Positions 54,863 through 64,000 of a DNA stretch of 64,000 nucleotides are shown here, piece by piece. Below the pieces are notes generated by a model. It saw nothing but the letters and a program-made list of their open reading frames with translations. It had not been told where the DNA came from and ran no database searches. The stretch's first letter is position 1; each line of letters opens with the position of its first letter. The DNA is from Spongiibacter sp. IMCC21906 (lineage in GTDB: Bacteria; Pseudomonadota; Gammaproteobacteria; Pseudomonadales; Spongiibacteraceae), in assembly GCF_001010805.1 (NCBI RefSeq), contig NZ_CP011477.1, positions 1,565,001 to 1,629,000 on the forward strand. Direction: 5' to 3'. The position numbers and the translations under genes were made by a program.

Positions 54863-56020
54863 ATGAAGCAACAGGTTCTAGCTGACAGTGCTTGGCAGCG
54901 AATTGTTAATTTTGCTGCCGACAAAGCCACGCCCTGCGTGATTATTGATCTGGACACCGTTCGTTCAAAATATCGGGAATTGCTCGCGGCATTTCCCTTT
55001 GCTGGTATTTATTACGCCGTTAAAGCTAACCCGGATACGGCGATCATTCGCTGTCTCCATGAGTTGGGCGCGTATTTTGATATTGCCTCAGTCTTTGAGC
55101 TGAAAAAGCTTCTCGACTTAGGTATTCCGGCCGCCCGGATGAGTTACGGCAATACCATCAAAAAGTCCGCTGACATTGCCTATGCCCACCAGCAGGGTAT
55201 TAGTATGTTTGCCAGCGACTGTGAATCTGACATTAGAAAGCTAGCAAAGTTCGCGCCAGGAAGCCGGGTGTATATCCGGGTGTTGACCGAGGGCTCTGAA
55301 ACTGCCGATTGGCCGCTGTCCCGTAAATTTGGCTGTCAGGCCGATATGGCCATTGAGTTGATTATGTTGGCTCGAGATTTAGGCTTGGTTCCCTACGGTA
55401 TCTCTTTTCATGTGGGTTCCCAGCAGCGAGATATTGCTACTTGGGATGCGGCCATCGCCAAGGTACGGTTTATTTTTGACCGCTTGGCCGAAGCCGATAT
55501 CCACTTGGAAATGATTAATATGGGCGGTGGTATGCCTGCCAACTACGGCAATCGCCACCACGATATTGAAGCTTACGGCAATGCGATCCGCCGGTTTTTA
55601 GACGAAGATTTTGGCGATCATCAGCTGCAAGTGTTGATTGAACCTGGGCGGTCGTTGGTGGCTGAAGCTGGGGTATTGGTTAGCGAAGTCATTCAGGTAT
55701 CACGTAAATCCCAAGAATCCTTAGACCGTTGGGTGTATTTGGATGTGGGCTTGTTCGGCGGCATGATTGAGGCGATTGGCGAAGCCATTCAATACCCGAT
55801 GGTCTGTGACCGCCAAAGCGATGAGCTGGATGAAGTGATTATTGCCGGTCCGACCTGCGACAGCATGGATATTCTCTACGAGGACCATCGCTATAGTCTG
55901 CCGGTGGATTTACAAGAGGGTGATCGGCTATTTTGGTTGACCACCGGCGCCTACACCACCAGTTATAGCTCTATTGAATTTAACGGTTTTCCGCCATTGG
56001 CCTCTTATATTATTGAATAG
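54863..56020 (+). CDS. Ornithine/lysine decarboxylase, alanine-racemase fold (type III)
   Basis: 385 residues. PLP Lys54 in YYAVKANPD, GTIKK loop (YGNTIKKS), HVGSQQRD, MGGGMPANY, EPGRSL, and the second-subunit Cys in AGPTCDSMDILYED. Makes putrescine or cadaverine from ornithine or lysine. With the class I decarboxylase at 59519 and speD/speE it forms a polyamine supply. Divergent from the 61-residue gene. Confidence 0.92.
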   Translation: MKQQVLADSAWQRIVNFAADKATPCVIIDLDTVRSKYRELLAAFPFAGIYYAVKANPDTAIIRCLHELGAYFDIASVFELKKLLDLGIPAARMSYGNTIKKSADIAYAHQQGISMFASDCESDIRKLAKFAPGSRVYIRVLTEGSETADWPLSRKFGCQADMAIELIMLARDLGLVPYGISFHVGSQQRDIATWDAAIAKVRFIFDRLAEADIHLEMINMGGGMPANYGNRHHDIEAYGNAIRRFLDEDFGDHQLQVLIEPGRSLVAEAGVLVSEVIQVSRKSQESLDRWVYLDVGLFGGMIEAIGEAIQYPMVCDRQSDELDEVIIAGPTCDSMDILYEDHRYSLPVDLQEGDRLFWLTTGAYTTSYSSIEFNGFPPLASYIIE

Positions 56021-56024
56021 GGCG

Positions 56025-57134
56025 CTATTGCTTAAATATTTTGGTTTGAGGGCGGTGTTTTTTGCGCCACCTCAAAACATAGCTGGCGCTGCCACTCAAG
56101 GTTAAATAAAGCGCGACCAAGCCCGCAATAAACACGCCTAACTGATAACCCCGATTTAAACCGTAGGATGAATGCAGCGGGTACATCACGTTAAGAAGCT
56201 TGCGACCATTGCTGGCTTGATCCGCTCGGCTTAACACCGTTGCCTGCCCACTGTGGCCATCCACGGCGACTTTACTGCGGCCGTTGGGGTGCCATTCGTC
56301 TTTTAAACGAAATCGAAACTCAGCCGCTGGTCGATCTTTTGATGGCAACCTGGCAAGGGTGAGCTGTGCGTCGGGCAACAGGGTTTGCGCAGCTTGCAAG
56401 AGTTGCCCAGCGGCGAGTTGATGGGCTTGCCCTGTTTGATCGACGAGGCTTGCCTCTTTTATCGCTGCCGGGGCTGGCTTGGATGATGCCGAATTGAGTT
56501 GATAGATAAAACCATTACTCAACATCACCACGCCGCTGACGGCAATAACAAGAATAAATAATGATAACAGCAGACCTTGATGCCGATGGCTGATAAGCAA
56601 CTGTTGGGGGCTGAGCTTTTTGGGGAGCAGTTTGCTAAAGCGGTAGCGCCGCCAAGCCGGCCACCACAAAATAATACCACTGAGGGCAAAAAAGCTGAGT
56701 ACCAAGCCCAAACACAGTGCGGCGATCTCGCCGGGGGTGTGGAGCATTAAATCGGTATGTAACTCTCTAATTATGTCCAGGGTGGCGAGTACTCCAGCTG
56801 GCAATTGGAGTTCGGTAAAGCTGTGCCGGGCAAAAAGGGTACTGCGACCAGCGCTTTCAACAACGGTCCAGTAGTCGCGACCGGCTGATGGTGCTTTGAT
56901 ATACGACAGTTGCTGGTGGCTCAACTGTTGCTCAAGTGCACTTAACTCTTCGTTAAGTGATTGGAATCGGTGGGGCGGGGGCGGCTGATCGGTAATAGCC
57001 AGGGTAATGAGGGCTTCTTTATAAACAAGTAGGGTGCCGGTGACGATAATCAGTAAAAGTGGGGCGGCCAAACCCAAGCCTAGCCACTGGTGCCAGCGAC
57101 GAAGCTTGAGTAAGTACGGCTTTGATTGAGACAC
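56025..57134 (-). CDS. PepSY-associated membrane protein
   Basis: 369 residues. Four membrane helices; LRRWHQWLGLGLAAPLLLIIVTGTLLVYK at the start and VLYPLHSSYGLNRG-type segment near 315; PepSY domain between. Inner-membrane partner of a TonB receptor, commonly reducing or handling siderophore-bound iron. 15 nt after the receptor gene, same operon, so under the same Fur-type control. Confidence 0.88.
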   Translation of the reverse strand: MSQSKPYLLKLRRWHQWLGLGLAAPLLLIIVTGTLLVYKEALITLAITDQPPPPHRFQSLNEELSALEQQLSHQQLSYIKAPSAGRDYWTVVESAGRSTLFARHSFTELQLPAGVLATLDIIRELHTDLMLHTPGEIAALCLGLVLSFFALSGIILWWPAWRRYRFSKLLPKKLSPQQLLISHRHQGLLLSLFILVIAVSGVVMLSNGFIYQLNSASSKPAPAAIKEASLVDQTGQAHQLAAGQLLQAAQTLLPDAQLTLARLPSKDRPAAEFRFRLKDEWHPNGRSKVAVDGHSGQATVLSRADQASNGRKLLNVMYPLHSSYGLNRGYQLGVFIAGLVALYLTLSGSASYVLRWRKKHRPQTKIFKQ

Positions 57135-57149
57135 GGCTTGGTCAGCGCT

Positions 57150-59258
57150 TTAAAAGTGACGCTCATAAGAAAGACGAATGCTACGACCATAGCCTTTAAA
57201 ATTGCGGGCAGCAGAGCCGCCGCCAGCTTGGCTGTAGTAGGTGAAGTAGTCTTGGTTATTGAGGTTTTGTACCCCTAGCGTGAAGGTGCCAACGCTTGCC
57301 TGCCATTCGGCACTGACATCAATGGTGGTGTAGCCCTCAAAACTTTCATAGCGGCTGTTGTTGAGGTCTTTAAAGTTGCGGTTGAGCAAACGGTTAAACT
57401 GCAAACGGGTAGAAACCGTGTCGGTCCAGTCCCGCTCCCAGCTAAGGTTAATGCGGTCTGGAGCGATATTGCGGCCGTCTAGATCAGTGTCGACTTTGCC
57501 GTCGTCGTTGGAGTCGTACTCGCCTCGGGTTTTGGCATAGCGAATACCAAACAGGTCTTTGTTACTGGCCAGCCAGTCTAGGCGCAGTTCAATACCATCG
57601 ATATCGGTTTTTTCACGTTGCACGCTGAAAATGCCATCGGCGTTGGCTTGCAAACGCTGACCAAAATCGGACTCAGACTGGTAATAGGTTATCTGACTGC
57701 GGATATTGTCGATATTAAATTCCACCCCAATTTCACTGTTTTCGGTGGAGATGGGGGTGAGGTCTAAAAAAGTTTCCACGCTTTGGTTCGGTTGATCTAT
57801 TCCCCGAAGTACCCGGCCGACATCGGGCATAGAAAAGCTTTCGGCGTAGTTGCCGTAGAGACGGACGACGTCATTGATTTGATAGCTTGCACCCATGTTG
57901 TACAGGGTTTCAGAGAAATCGGGTGTGCCCCCGGTGACTTCTTGGCTGCCATAACTGGCGAGGGTGGTAAAGTCATCAACCTCCAGCTCGGAGACTTCGT
58001 GACGTACTCCGGTGGTGACCGTTAATTGCTCAATACCGCTATATTCAAATTGCAGAAAGGGCGCGTAATTTTTGTAAGTAGATTCAGGCACCCAGGCGCG
58101 GCCTGTCTGCACCAGTTTTTGCTGGGTTTGGTCTTGAAAAACATCTAAACCGTAGGTGACCGCCAGTGGCAATCCCGCTAATTCGTCTTTATTTAAGGTG
58201 AGCTTAAGCCCATATTTCTCGGACTGGTTTTCTGATTGATCAAAAATGTCGGCACCAAAGGCTGGGTCTTGGAAGGTGCCAAACCGGCCGCCGCCATAGG
58301 TGCCGGCAAAATCCTGTTTGAATAGTTGCGCTCGCAGGCTGTGTCCCAGCAGCTGGTCGTGGCGATAGCTGAGGCTGATGGTGGTGACTTCGTTTTTGGG
58401 CGCGTCACCCTCAACGGTTCCTTCCACTGCTGTGGTGGGGATGCCGGCATCTACGTCGCCATTGACAGGGACCCAATTGGTTTCGCCCTCAATCTCGTAG
58501 CGATTGTAGGTGAACTCAAGGCGCTGGTTTTCAAAGTCTTTGCCAATTTTTAAAAAGGTATCCAGACTTTCTGAATCCATGGTATCGCCTTGGGTGGTGT
58601 CGAAGCCCACTACTTGACCATCGGCATCAAAACCCACGCCGACGCTTTCAAAAGCGACACTGGCGAGTAGATCAAATTGCTCAAAGCTGCCGGAGAAGCT
58701 ATAGCTGCCGCTGTACCCCAGGCTGTCATCAAGCTCTTCTTCTTGGCCAGAAAGACCAATTTTCAAGCTGTGTTCTGGGGTGTCACTGGGGCGTTTGGTA
58801 ATGAGGTTGATAATGCCACCGGCAGCGCCTAAGCCGTGAATAGCATTGGCACCGTGAATGACTTCTACGCGTTCTAGCATTAATGGCGAAATGGTGTTGC
58901 CGTCCCGGCCGCCATCTCGGAGTGGGTTGGATTGAGGTACTCCATCTATCAAATACAGCGGCTTGCGGCCGCGCAAGCTCTCGCCGGAGTTGCTGAGCTT
59001 TTGTCGGCTAGGCGAAAAACTGGGTATTAAGTTGCCTAATACTGATGATAGGTCGCCGTTAATACCAATTTGCTGCTCAAGAGACTTTTGATCAATTACG
59101 GTCACCGTATTGGGTATGGTCGCCAAAGGTTTTTCGGTACGACTGGCGGTGACCACCATTTGCTCTACAGGTAACTCTTTAGCGATAACAGTGGTTGAGC
59201 TGGCAAGAACAAGCAATGCGGGAGTAAGAACGCGAACAGGGGGCAAAGACATAAACAA
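57150..59258 (-). CDS. TonB-dependent receptor (iron/siderophore type)
   Basis: 702 residues. Signal peptide, TonB box-like EQMVVTASR, plug domain (NTVTVIDQKSLEQQIGINGDLSSVLGNLIPSFSPSR, VEVIHGANAIHGLGAAGGIINLITKRP), 22-strand barrel ending RSIRLSYERHF. Takes up a metal-chelator complex at the outer membrane. A Fur-like box lies 117 bp upstream of the ATG. Substrate not determinable. Confidence 0.93.
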   Translation of the reverse strand: MFMSLPPVRVLTPALLVLASSTTVIAKELPVEQMVVTASRTEKPLATIPNTVTVIDQKSLEQQIGINGDLSSVLGNLIPSFSPSRQKLSNSGESLRGRKPLYLIDGVPQSNPLRDGGRDGNTISPLMLERVEVIHGANAIHGLGAAGGIINLITKRPSDTPEHSLKIGLSGQEEELDDSLGYSGSYSFSGSFEQFDLLASVAFESVGVGFDADGQVVGFDTTQGDTMDSESLDTFLKIGKDFENQRLEFTYNRYEIEGETNWVPVNGDVDAGIPTTAVEGTVEGDAPKNEVTTISLSYRHDQLLGHSLRAQLFKQDFAGTYGGGRFGTFQDPAFGADIFDQSENQSEKYGLKLTLNKDELAGLPLAVTYGLDVFQDQTQQKLVQTGRAWVPESTYKNYAPFLQFEYSGIEQLTVTTGVRHEVSELEVDDFTTLASYGSQEVTGGTPDFSETLYNMGASYQINDVVRLYGNYAESFSMPDVGRVLRGIDQPNQSVETFLDLTPISTENSEIGVEFNIDNIRSQITYYQSESDFGQRLQANADGIFSVQREKTDIDGIELRLDWLASNKDLFGIRYAKTRGEYDSNDDGKVDTDLDGRNIAPDRINLSWERDWTDTVSTRLQFNRLLNRNFKDLNNSRYESFEGYTTIDVSAEWQASVGTFTLGVQNLNNQDYFTYYSQAGGGSAARNFKGYGRSIRLSYERHF

Positions 59259-59374
59259 TCCGGCTAATTGATTTTGCTACAGTTTGGGTTGGAGCCGGGC
59301 GGAGTGGGACGTGACGAGGCCTGTGCCAAGCCTGGTTGTCATCCAATCGCGCGGACTTAGCGGCGCATTGTCTT

Positions 59375-59393
59375 GGTAATACAAATCATTGTC
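59375..59393. promoter_or_regulatory. Fur box upstream of the TonB receptor
   Basis: GGTAATACAAATCATTGTC matches the 19-bp Fur consensus at 14 of 19 places, with the AATCATT core intact. In the promoter region of the receptor operon. Iron repression is inferred. Confidence 0.6.
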
Positions 59394-59518
59394 AATTTCA
59401 TTTGTTTGCGGGGTGGTGGGCTACGTTGTGAATGGGGTGACTTTCGGTCGCGTGATGGGTGGTTTTGCCGGGGTAGAAATTATTCCACCCCGGTTTTAGG
59501 AAGCGAGCTCACAGAGGG

Positions 59519-61774
59519 CTAAATATTGTCGATCACCGCATCTACAAAGTAATGGTAGTCCAGCCCGACTTTTTCTTTTACCAAACCGTGGCAGTCTGTT
59601 TCAAAGCCGGGAAAGCGGGCGTTGAAATCCCGGACAAATTGCAGATAGCGGACAATGGTACTGTTGAAACGCTCGCCGGGAATAAGCAGGGGAATGCCTG
59701 GCGGATAAGGTGTGACCAGCATGGCGGTAACCCGACCTTCAAGCTCGTCGATGGGCACCCGTTCTACTTGGCGGTGTGACATTTTCGACCAGGCATCGGC
59801 GGGGATCATCGCGGGTTCAATTTTAGAGAGGTACATCTCTGTGGTAATACGGGCGAGGTTGTATTCTTTGTAGACACTGTGAATATCATTACACAGGTCT
59901 CTAAGACCGACTTTGTCGTATTGGGGATATTTTGCGGCAAACTCGGGCATCACTCTCCACAATGGTAAGTTCTGGTCGTAGTCGTCTTTAAATTGCTGCA
60001 ACTCCGTTACCATGGAGTTCCAGCGGCCCTTGGTAATGCCGATGGTGAACATGATAAAGAATGAGTAGAGGCCGGTTTTTTCAATAATAATGCCATGCTC
60101 CGCCAGATATTTGCTGACGATAGATGCCGGGATGCCGTAACTGTCAAAGCTACCGTCGACATCCAGTCCTGGCGTGATGATGGTGGCTTTGATGGGGTCG
60201 AGCATATTAAACCCCGAGTCGATTTTGCCAAAACCGTGCCAGTTGTCGTCAGAATGAATAACCCAATCATCTCTGTCACCGATGCCTTCTTCGCTGAGAA
60301 CTTCGGGCCCCCAGACCTTAAACCACCAGTCGTCGCCATAATCGGCATCGACTTTGCGCATAGCGCGGCGAAAATTCAGTGCTTCGGCAATGGACTCTTC
60401 TACCAGTGCGGTACCGCCGGGAGGGTCCATCATCGCCGCCGCCACATCGCAGGAGGCAATAATGGCGTACTGGGGACTGGTAGAGGAGTGCATTAAATAG
60501 GATTCATTAAAACGGTGGGTGTCGAGCTTACGGTTTTTGCTGTCTTGCACCAAAATTTGTGAAGCCTGCGATAAGCCCGCTAATAATTTGTGAGTGGATT
60601 GGGTGGCAAAGACCAAGGTGTCATCTGACCGAGGACGGTCGTTGCTAATAGCGTGCATGTTTTCATAAAAACTATGGAAAACAGCATGGGGCAGCCAGGC
60701 CTCGTCAAAGTGCAGCGTGTCGATGGTGGCGTCGAGAATGTCTTTGATTTCTTCTACGTTGTAAACAATACCGTCGTAGGTGCTTTGGGTAATGGTCAGG
60801 ATGCGCGGCTTCTTTTCTGGCGCGTGCTTCGCAAAAGGGTGTTGCTCAATTTTTTCGCGGATGGCTGCAGGGTCAAATTCACTTTTGGGAATGGGGCCGA
60901 TAATGCCGTAATGGTTGCGGGTAGGCATTAAAAATACCGGAATAGCGCCGGTCATAATAATGCTGTGCAAAATCGATTTATGGCAGTTGCGATCTACCAC
61001 AACGATATCACCAGGGGCGACGACCGAGTGCCATACCACCTTGTTGGACGTGGAGGTGCCATTGGTGACAAAAAACAGATGGTCGCAACCAAAAATTCGG
61101 GCGGCATTTTGCTCGCTCTCACTGACTGGGCCTGTGTGGTCCAGTAGTTGGCCTAACTCCTCTACGGCATTGCAAACGTCAGCGCGCAATAAGTTTTCGC
61201 CAAAGAATTGGTGGAACATTTGCCCCACTGGGCTTTTCAAAAAAGCGACACCGCCTGAGTGGCCGGGGCAGTGCCAGGAGTAAGATGAGTCGCTGGCGTA
61301 GCCCATCAGGGCTCGGAAAAAAGGCGGTGCGAGGGAGTCCAAATATTTATTGGCTTCGCGAATAATATGCCGGGCGACAAATTCTGGCGTATCTTCGAAC
61401 ATATGAATAAAGCCATGCAGTTCCCGAAGGATTTCATTGGGAATATGGCTGGAAGTGCGGGTCTCGCCATAGAGAAACACTGGGATATCGTTGTTGCGCT
61501 GACGGACGGCGCGCATAAATTCACCGATAGCCGCCAGGGTTTGACTGGCGGAATCATCGTCATCACTAAATTCTTCATCGTCGATAGATAAAATGAAGCA
61601 AGACGCACGGCTAGCTTGTTGAGCAAAGGCGGTGAGGTCGCCGTAGCTAGTGAACCCGACTACTTCCATTCCTTGATTGCTGATGGCATCGGCCAAGTCT
61701 CGAATACCGGAGCCGGAGATATTCTCGGAGCGAAAGTCTTCGTCAATTACGACGACGGGAAAACGAAACTTCAT
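59519..61774 (-). CDS. Class I Orn/Lys/Arg decarboxylase, LdcA-like
   Basis: 751 residues. N-terminal receiver-like domain (FPVVVIDEDFRSE, FIHMFEDTPEF), PLP core with GHSGGVAF, NGTSTSNKVVW, DRNCHKSILHS, HFDEAW and PLP Lys in STHKLLAG, and the C-terminal domain VTPYPPGIPLLIPGE. Its layout and length match Pseudomonas-type lysine/arginine decarboxylases (LdcA group). Substrate may be lysine, arginine or ornithine. It is downstream of speD/speE on the same strand, but with its own 397-bp leader region and a terminator between. Confidence 0.9.
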   Translation of the reverse strand: MKFRFPVVVIDEDFRSENISGSGIRDLADAISNQGMEVVGFTSYGDLTAFAQQASRASCFILSIDDEEFSDDDDSASQTLAAIGEFMRAVRQRNNDIPVFLYGETRTSSHIPNEILRELHGFIHMFEDTPEFVARHIIREANKYLDSLAPPFFRALMGYASDSSYSWHCPGHSGGVAFLKSPVGQMFHQFFGENLLRADVCNAVEELGQLLDHTGPVSESEQNAARIFGCDHLFFVTNGTSTSNKVVWHSVVAPGDIVVVDRNCHKSILHSIIMTGAIPVFLMPTRNHYGIIGPIPKSEFDPAAIREKIEQHPFAKHAPEKKPRILTITQSTYDGIVYNVEEIKDILDATIDTLHFDEAWLPHAVFHSFYENMHAISNDRPRSDDTLVFATQSTHKLLAGLSQASQILVQDSKNRKLDTHRFNESYLMHSSTSPQYAIIASCDVAAAMMDPPGGTALVEESIAEALNFRRAMRKVDADYGDDWWFKVWGPEVLSEEGIGDRDDWVIHSDDNWHGFGKIDSGFNMLDPIKATIITPGLDVDGSFDSYGIPASIVSKYLAEHGIIIEKTGLYSFFIMFTIGITKGRWNSMVTELQQFKDDYDQNLPLWRVMPEFAAKYPQYDKVGLRDLCNDIHSVYKEYNLARITTEMYLSKIEPAMIPADAWSKMSHRQVERVPIDELEGRVTAMLVTPYPPGIPLLIPGERFNSTIVRYLQFVRDFNARFPGFETDCHGLVKEKVGLDYHYFVDAVIDNI

Positions 61775-61891
61775 ATGATTACTCGCAATAAGCTCAGAAA
61801 ATTAGCCACCCCATTAGACCTGGTGGGGAGCGATAAAGTTTGATGCTGGGCTGTTAAAACAGCTGATAACGGAGGTCATTTTGACGTCGCT

Positions 61892-62080
61892 TTGTTGCAG
61901 AGCCGTTATCTTGAAAACTTGATCTTATACAGCCTTGTTCCACAAAGCCTGATTGACAAGGTGTTGTTTCAAAAAGCAATTTCTTAGAGACGCATATTCT
62001 AGAAGGCCCTGTTTTAAAAAACCATGTTCCTGCGCGCCATGTCTAGCGAGCCGTGTTCGACAAACCCTATTCGACAAGCA
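61892..62080. repeat. Degenerate 15-bp tandem array
   Basis: About 12 units of roughly 15 nt (three of 14) resembling GTTCNACAAAGCCCT, for example those at 61935, 61965, 62010, 62054 and 62068. Fifteen bases are five codons: on the minus strand one frame reads pentads such as CFLKQ, HLVNQ, ALWNK from a TTG at 62110 to 61925 without a good ribosome site. Lies between the speE terminator and the class I decarboxylase ATG. Confidence 0.55.
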
Positions 62081-62106
62081 TAGTGTTGCTAGCAATAGTA
62101 CCGCTA

Positions 62107-62131
62107 ACAAAAAACGGGCGTAAAGCCCGCT
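62107..62131 (-). terminator. speDE terminator
   Basis: Minus-strand hairpin CGGGC/GCCCG with 5-nt loop (plus one G-T pair), followed by TTTTTTG. Lies 41 nt after the speE stop. Confidence 0.8.
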
Positions 62132-62171
62132 TAATGTTAAGACTCTTTTAGTGATGTGAGCTATGACGGTA

Positions 62172-63020
62172 TCAGCTCAAAGAATCGACAAGGTATTGAG
62201 GAAGGGCAAAGCTGCCTTGATGTAGCGCCGGATTGTAATAGCGGGTTTGTATGCCGCTATCCTGATAGCGTTGCTCAAGAGTGGCTAAAGCGGTTTGTCG
62301 AGCGGCAGCGTTGTCGCTGGCCCAAGCAAAGGTCATGAGGCCACCGATGTAGGTAGGAACCGGCGCGGAATAAAATCCGGTATCGGTAAACAGCGGCGAC
62401 AATCGCTTATTGGTGGTGCTGACCTCATCGGGCTGCATAAAAGCAACGCCGTTTTGCGCTGCAAAAATGCCACCGGGTTTCAGGCAGCGTTTAATACCTT
62501 CGTAAAACGGTGAGGTAAATAACACTTCGCCGGGACCGATGGGGTCGGTGCTGTCAGATAAAATAATGTCAAATTGGCGATCGGTGGTTTTGACATACTC
62601 AATGCCGTCGTTAATCACAATTTCAGCACGAGGGTTGTCATAGGCACCTGCCGAATGATTCGGCAGATACTTTACGCACATGTCGATAACGGCTTGATCA
62701 ATTTCTACTTGAACCGCACGTTCAACATTTTGATGCTTGAGCACTTCACGTAGTAATCCGCCGTCACCGCCACCAATAATCAACACGTCTTTGGCCTGAC
62801 CATGGGCAAACAGTGGCACATGGGCTAGCATTTCGTGGTAGATGAATTCGTCGCGTTCGGTGGTTTGAATGATGCCGTCTAGCGCCATCACTCGACCGAA
62901 GCTGGTGGACTCGAAAATGACCAGGTGCTGATGATCGGTCTTGTTTTCAAACAAGACCTCAGCGACCTCAAATCCTTGGTGATAGCCGTTATGGAGCGTT
63001 TCATTAAACCACTCAGACAT
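62172..63020 (-). CDS. speE: Spermidine synthase
   Basis: 282 residues. Aminopropyltransferase: [59 protein letters not shown] (dcSAM site), [10 protein letters not shown], and catalytic Asp in [18 protein letters not shown]. Makes spermidine from putrescine and releases methylthioadenosine, substrate of the salvage route served by mtnABDC. Overlaps speD by 8 nt. Confidence 0.96.
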   Translation of the reverse strand: MSEWFNETLHNGYHQGFEVAEVLFENKTDHQHLVIFESTSFGRVMALDGIIQTTERDEFIYHEMLAHVPLFAHGQAKDVLIIGGGDGGLLREVLKHQNVERAVQVEIDQAVIDMCVKYLPNHSAGAYDNPRAEIVINDGIEYVKTTDRQFDIILSDSTDPIGPGEVLFTSPFYEGIKRCLKPGGIFAAQNGVAFMQPDEVSTTNKRLSPLFTDTGFYSAPVPTYIGGLMTFAWASDNAAARQTALATLEQRYQDSGIQTRYYNPALHQGSFALPQYLVDSLS

Positions 63021-63468
63021 CGCCCATATTCCCGCGCAGGTTTTCGCCCACCTCTACACGAGAGGGGTTGAAGGCCTTTTGCAGGATGCCCACAGCAAGC
63101 TCGGGTTTAGCGTCGCCACACATAAAGACATCAAAGGCGGCATAGTCGCGCTCTGGCCAAGTGTGTACGCTGATATGAGATTCAGCCAAAACTGCTACTC
63201 CAGACACGCCACCATTAGGGGTGAAGTGGTGCATATGAATATGCAACAGAGTTGCTCCGCATTCGCGAACGCAGTCTAAAAAGGCTTGTTCCATACGGGG
63301 GATATCATCGAGGTGGGATGCGCCCCAAAGATCGATAATAAGGTGTGTGCCGGCATAGGCCATGCCATCACGGACAATAAAATGGTCCAAATTGTCGTCC
63401 GATTGGCTAATCGGGTTGCAGCTAGCCGCGCTGGCCTCCATCTGAGGCATGAGATCTAAACTTTTCAT
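63013..63468 (-). CDS. speD: S-adenosylmethionine decarboxylase proenzyme
   Basis: 151 residues. Pyruvoyl enzyme; self-cleavage at Glu96-Ser97 in [13 protein letters not shown] gives the pyruvoyl group. [15 protein letters not shown] precedes it, CGDAKPELA follows. First gene of speDE, ATG preceded by GGAGGATTTATGCG on the minus strand. Makes decarboxylated SAM for speE. Confidence 0.95.
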   Translation of the reverse strand: MKSLDLMPQMEASAASCNPISQSDDNLDHFIVRDGMAYAGTHLIIDLWGASHLDDIPRMEQAFLDCVRECGATLLHIHMHHFTPNGGVSGVAVLAESHISVHTWPERDYAAFDVFMCGDAKPELAVGILQKAFNPSRVEVGENLRGNMGDV

Positions 63469-63725
63469 CTCGCATAAATCCTCCGCAGGGGTGAAAGAAG
63501 CGGCGATTTAAACGTTTTTTGCTTTAAATAGCAACCTTAAAATAGTTAAAAAAATGCCCCGGAATTTTACTTATAAACTAAGGACTTATGTATAGCAGCT
63601 AGACTTGCCTGGCAATGCCAAAGCATTGTCAGGGGCTGGTATAAAGGTAGCGTAACAGGGCATATTAGACGGCAGCCAAATGACAATGTCCGTTTCGTAG
63701 ACCCCATATTTTCAGGAGCCTCACT

Positions 63726-64000
63726 ATGAGTATATTCGATCGCTATGTAAAACCGGCTAAATCGTTGGTATTACCCACCGCAGAAGAGGCTCTGCCCGGA
63801 CGCTCAGCCACCATGAAAGTACCCGAAAAGCATGCGGTTTTGGCGACGGCAATGGTGCCGCCATTTCCGGCGCACTGCGACCAAATTTATTTTGGCTTGG
63901 GTTGCTTTTGGGGTGCCGAGCGTTGTTTCTGGCAACTGCCGGGCGTTTATACCACCGCAGTGGGCTATTCGGCGGGACATACACCCAACCCCATTTATGA
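63726..64000 (+). CDS. msrA: Peptide methionine sulfoxide reductase A, partial
   Basis: 91 codons, runs off the window. AGGAG 8 nt upstream. Catalytic Cys in [28 protein letters not shown]; the N-terminal ~45 residues before it ([23 protein letters not shown]) are the longer MsrA type. Repairs oxidised methionine. Divergent from speD. Confidence 0.93.
   Translation, partial: MSIFDRYVKPAKSLVLPTAEEALPGRSATMKVPEKHAVLATAMVPPFPAHCDQIYFGLGCFWGAERCFWQLPGVYTTAVGYSAGHTPNPIY

Overview
The window looks like a chromosomal segment of an aerobic, probably marine, gammaproteobacterium. Gene families, small overlapping operons and mid-range base composition fit a Spongiibacteraceae/Cellvibrionales-type organism (Zhongshania, Spongiibacter and relatives); this placement is an inference from gene content, since no rRNA or marker gene was compared. 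No rRNA, tRNA or CRISPR array was seen. Most of the DNA is ordinary core and accessory metabolism, with two complete insertion sequences and one miniature transposable element. Layout: 0-1.7 kb holds a secreted DUF922 protein and a glutathione peroxidase-OhrR regulator pair behind a perfect 22-bp palindrome. 1.8-8.9 kb is acyl-CoA and xenobiotic-type metabolism (acyl-CoA dehydrogenase, CoA-transferase, acyl-CoA ligase, SDR, epoxide hydrolase) with a queuosine-precursor transporter. 9.3-14.0 kb is a three-gene 2-oxoacid:acceptor oxidoreductase module with a GltD-like flavin/Fe-S partner. 14.0-17.0 kb is a compact mtnABDC methionine-salvage operon. 17.1-20.7 kb holds a DUF2489 protein, a lemA/GIDE-EF-hand/tetR operon and a cysteine synthase. 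20.9-25.3 kb holds a MITE, an ECF sigma/ChrR anti-sigma pair with a recognisable autoregulatory promoter, and a hybrid histidine kinase with a diguanylate cyclase. A 1632-bp IS3-like element lies at 25.8-27.4 kb, followed by a TauE/SafE permease, a ComFB-like protein, katG and a 707-residue acetyl-CoA hydrolase/transferase homologue. At 35.0-36.2 kb an IS5-family element has split an ankyrin-repeat lipoprotein gene; removing it restores one continuous reading frame. 37.4-41.3 kb returns to acyl-CoA metabolism. 41.3-43.3 kb is an ammonium transporter operon with a near-consensus sigma-54 promoter. 43.6-49.8 kb carries small membrane proteins, DUF502, a BlaI/M56 pair and hrpB. 49.8-54.6 kb has an outer-membrane beta-barrel protein, class II aldolase, htpX, a membrane DnaJ and an orphan GspF/PilC-like protein. 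54.9-63.5 kb combines an alanine-racemase-fold ornithine/lysine decarboxylase, an iron-uptake pair (PepSY protein and TonB receptor behind a Fur-like box), a class I Orn/Lys/Arg decarboxylase and speE/speD. The window ends inside msrA. Working together: speD/speE consume S-adenosylmethionine and release methylthioadenosine, which the mtn operon can return to methionine once it has been converted to methylthioribose-1-phosphate by genes outside the window. GPx/OhrR, KatG, MsrA and ECF/ChrR form an oxidative-stress theme. Two acyl-CoA dehydrogenases, two CoA-transferase/hydrolase homologues, an acyl-CoA ligase and a crotonase-fold protein indicate growth on fatty or branched acids. I did not find an unambiguous new multi-gene system. 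The most novel-looking items are the KorAB/GltD-like module, the GIDE-EF-hand/LemA operon, the IS5 split lipoprotein, the MITE beside the ECF promoter and the 15-bp periodic array upstream of the decarboxylase.
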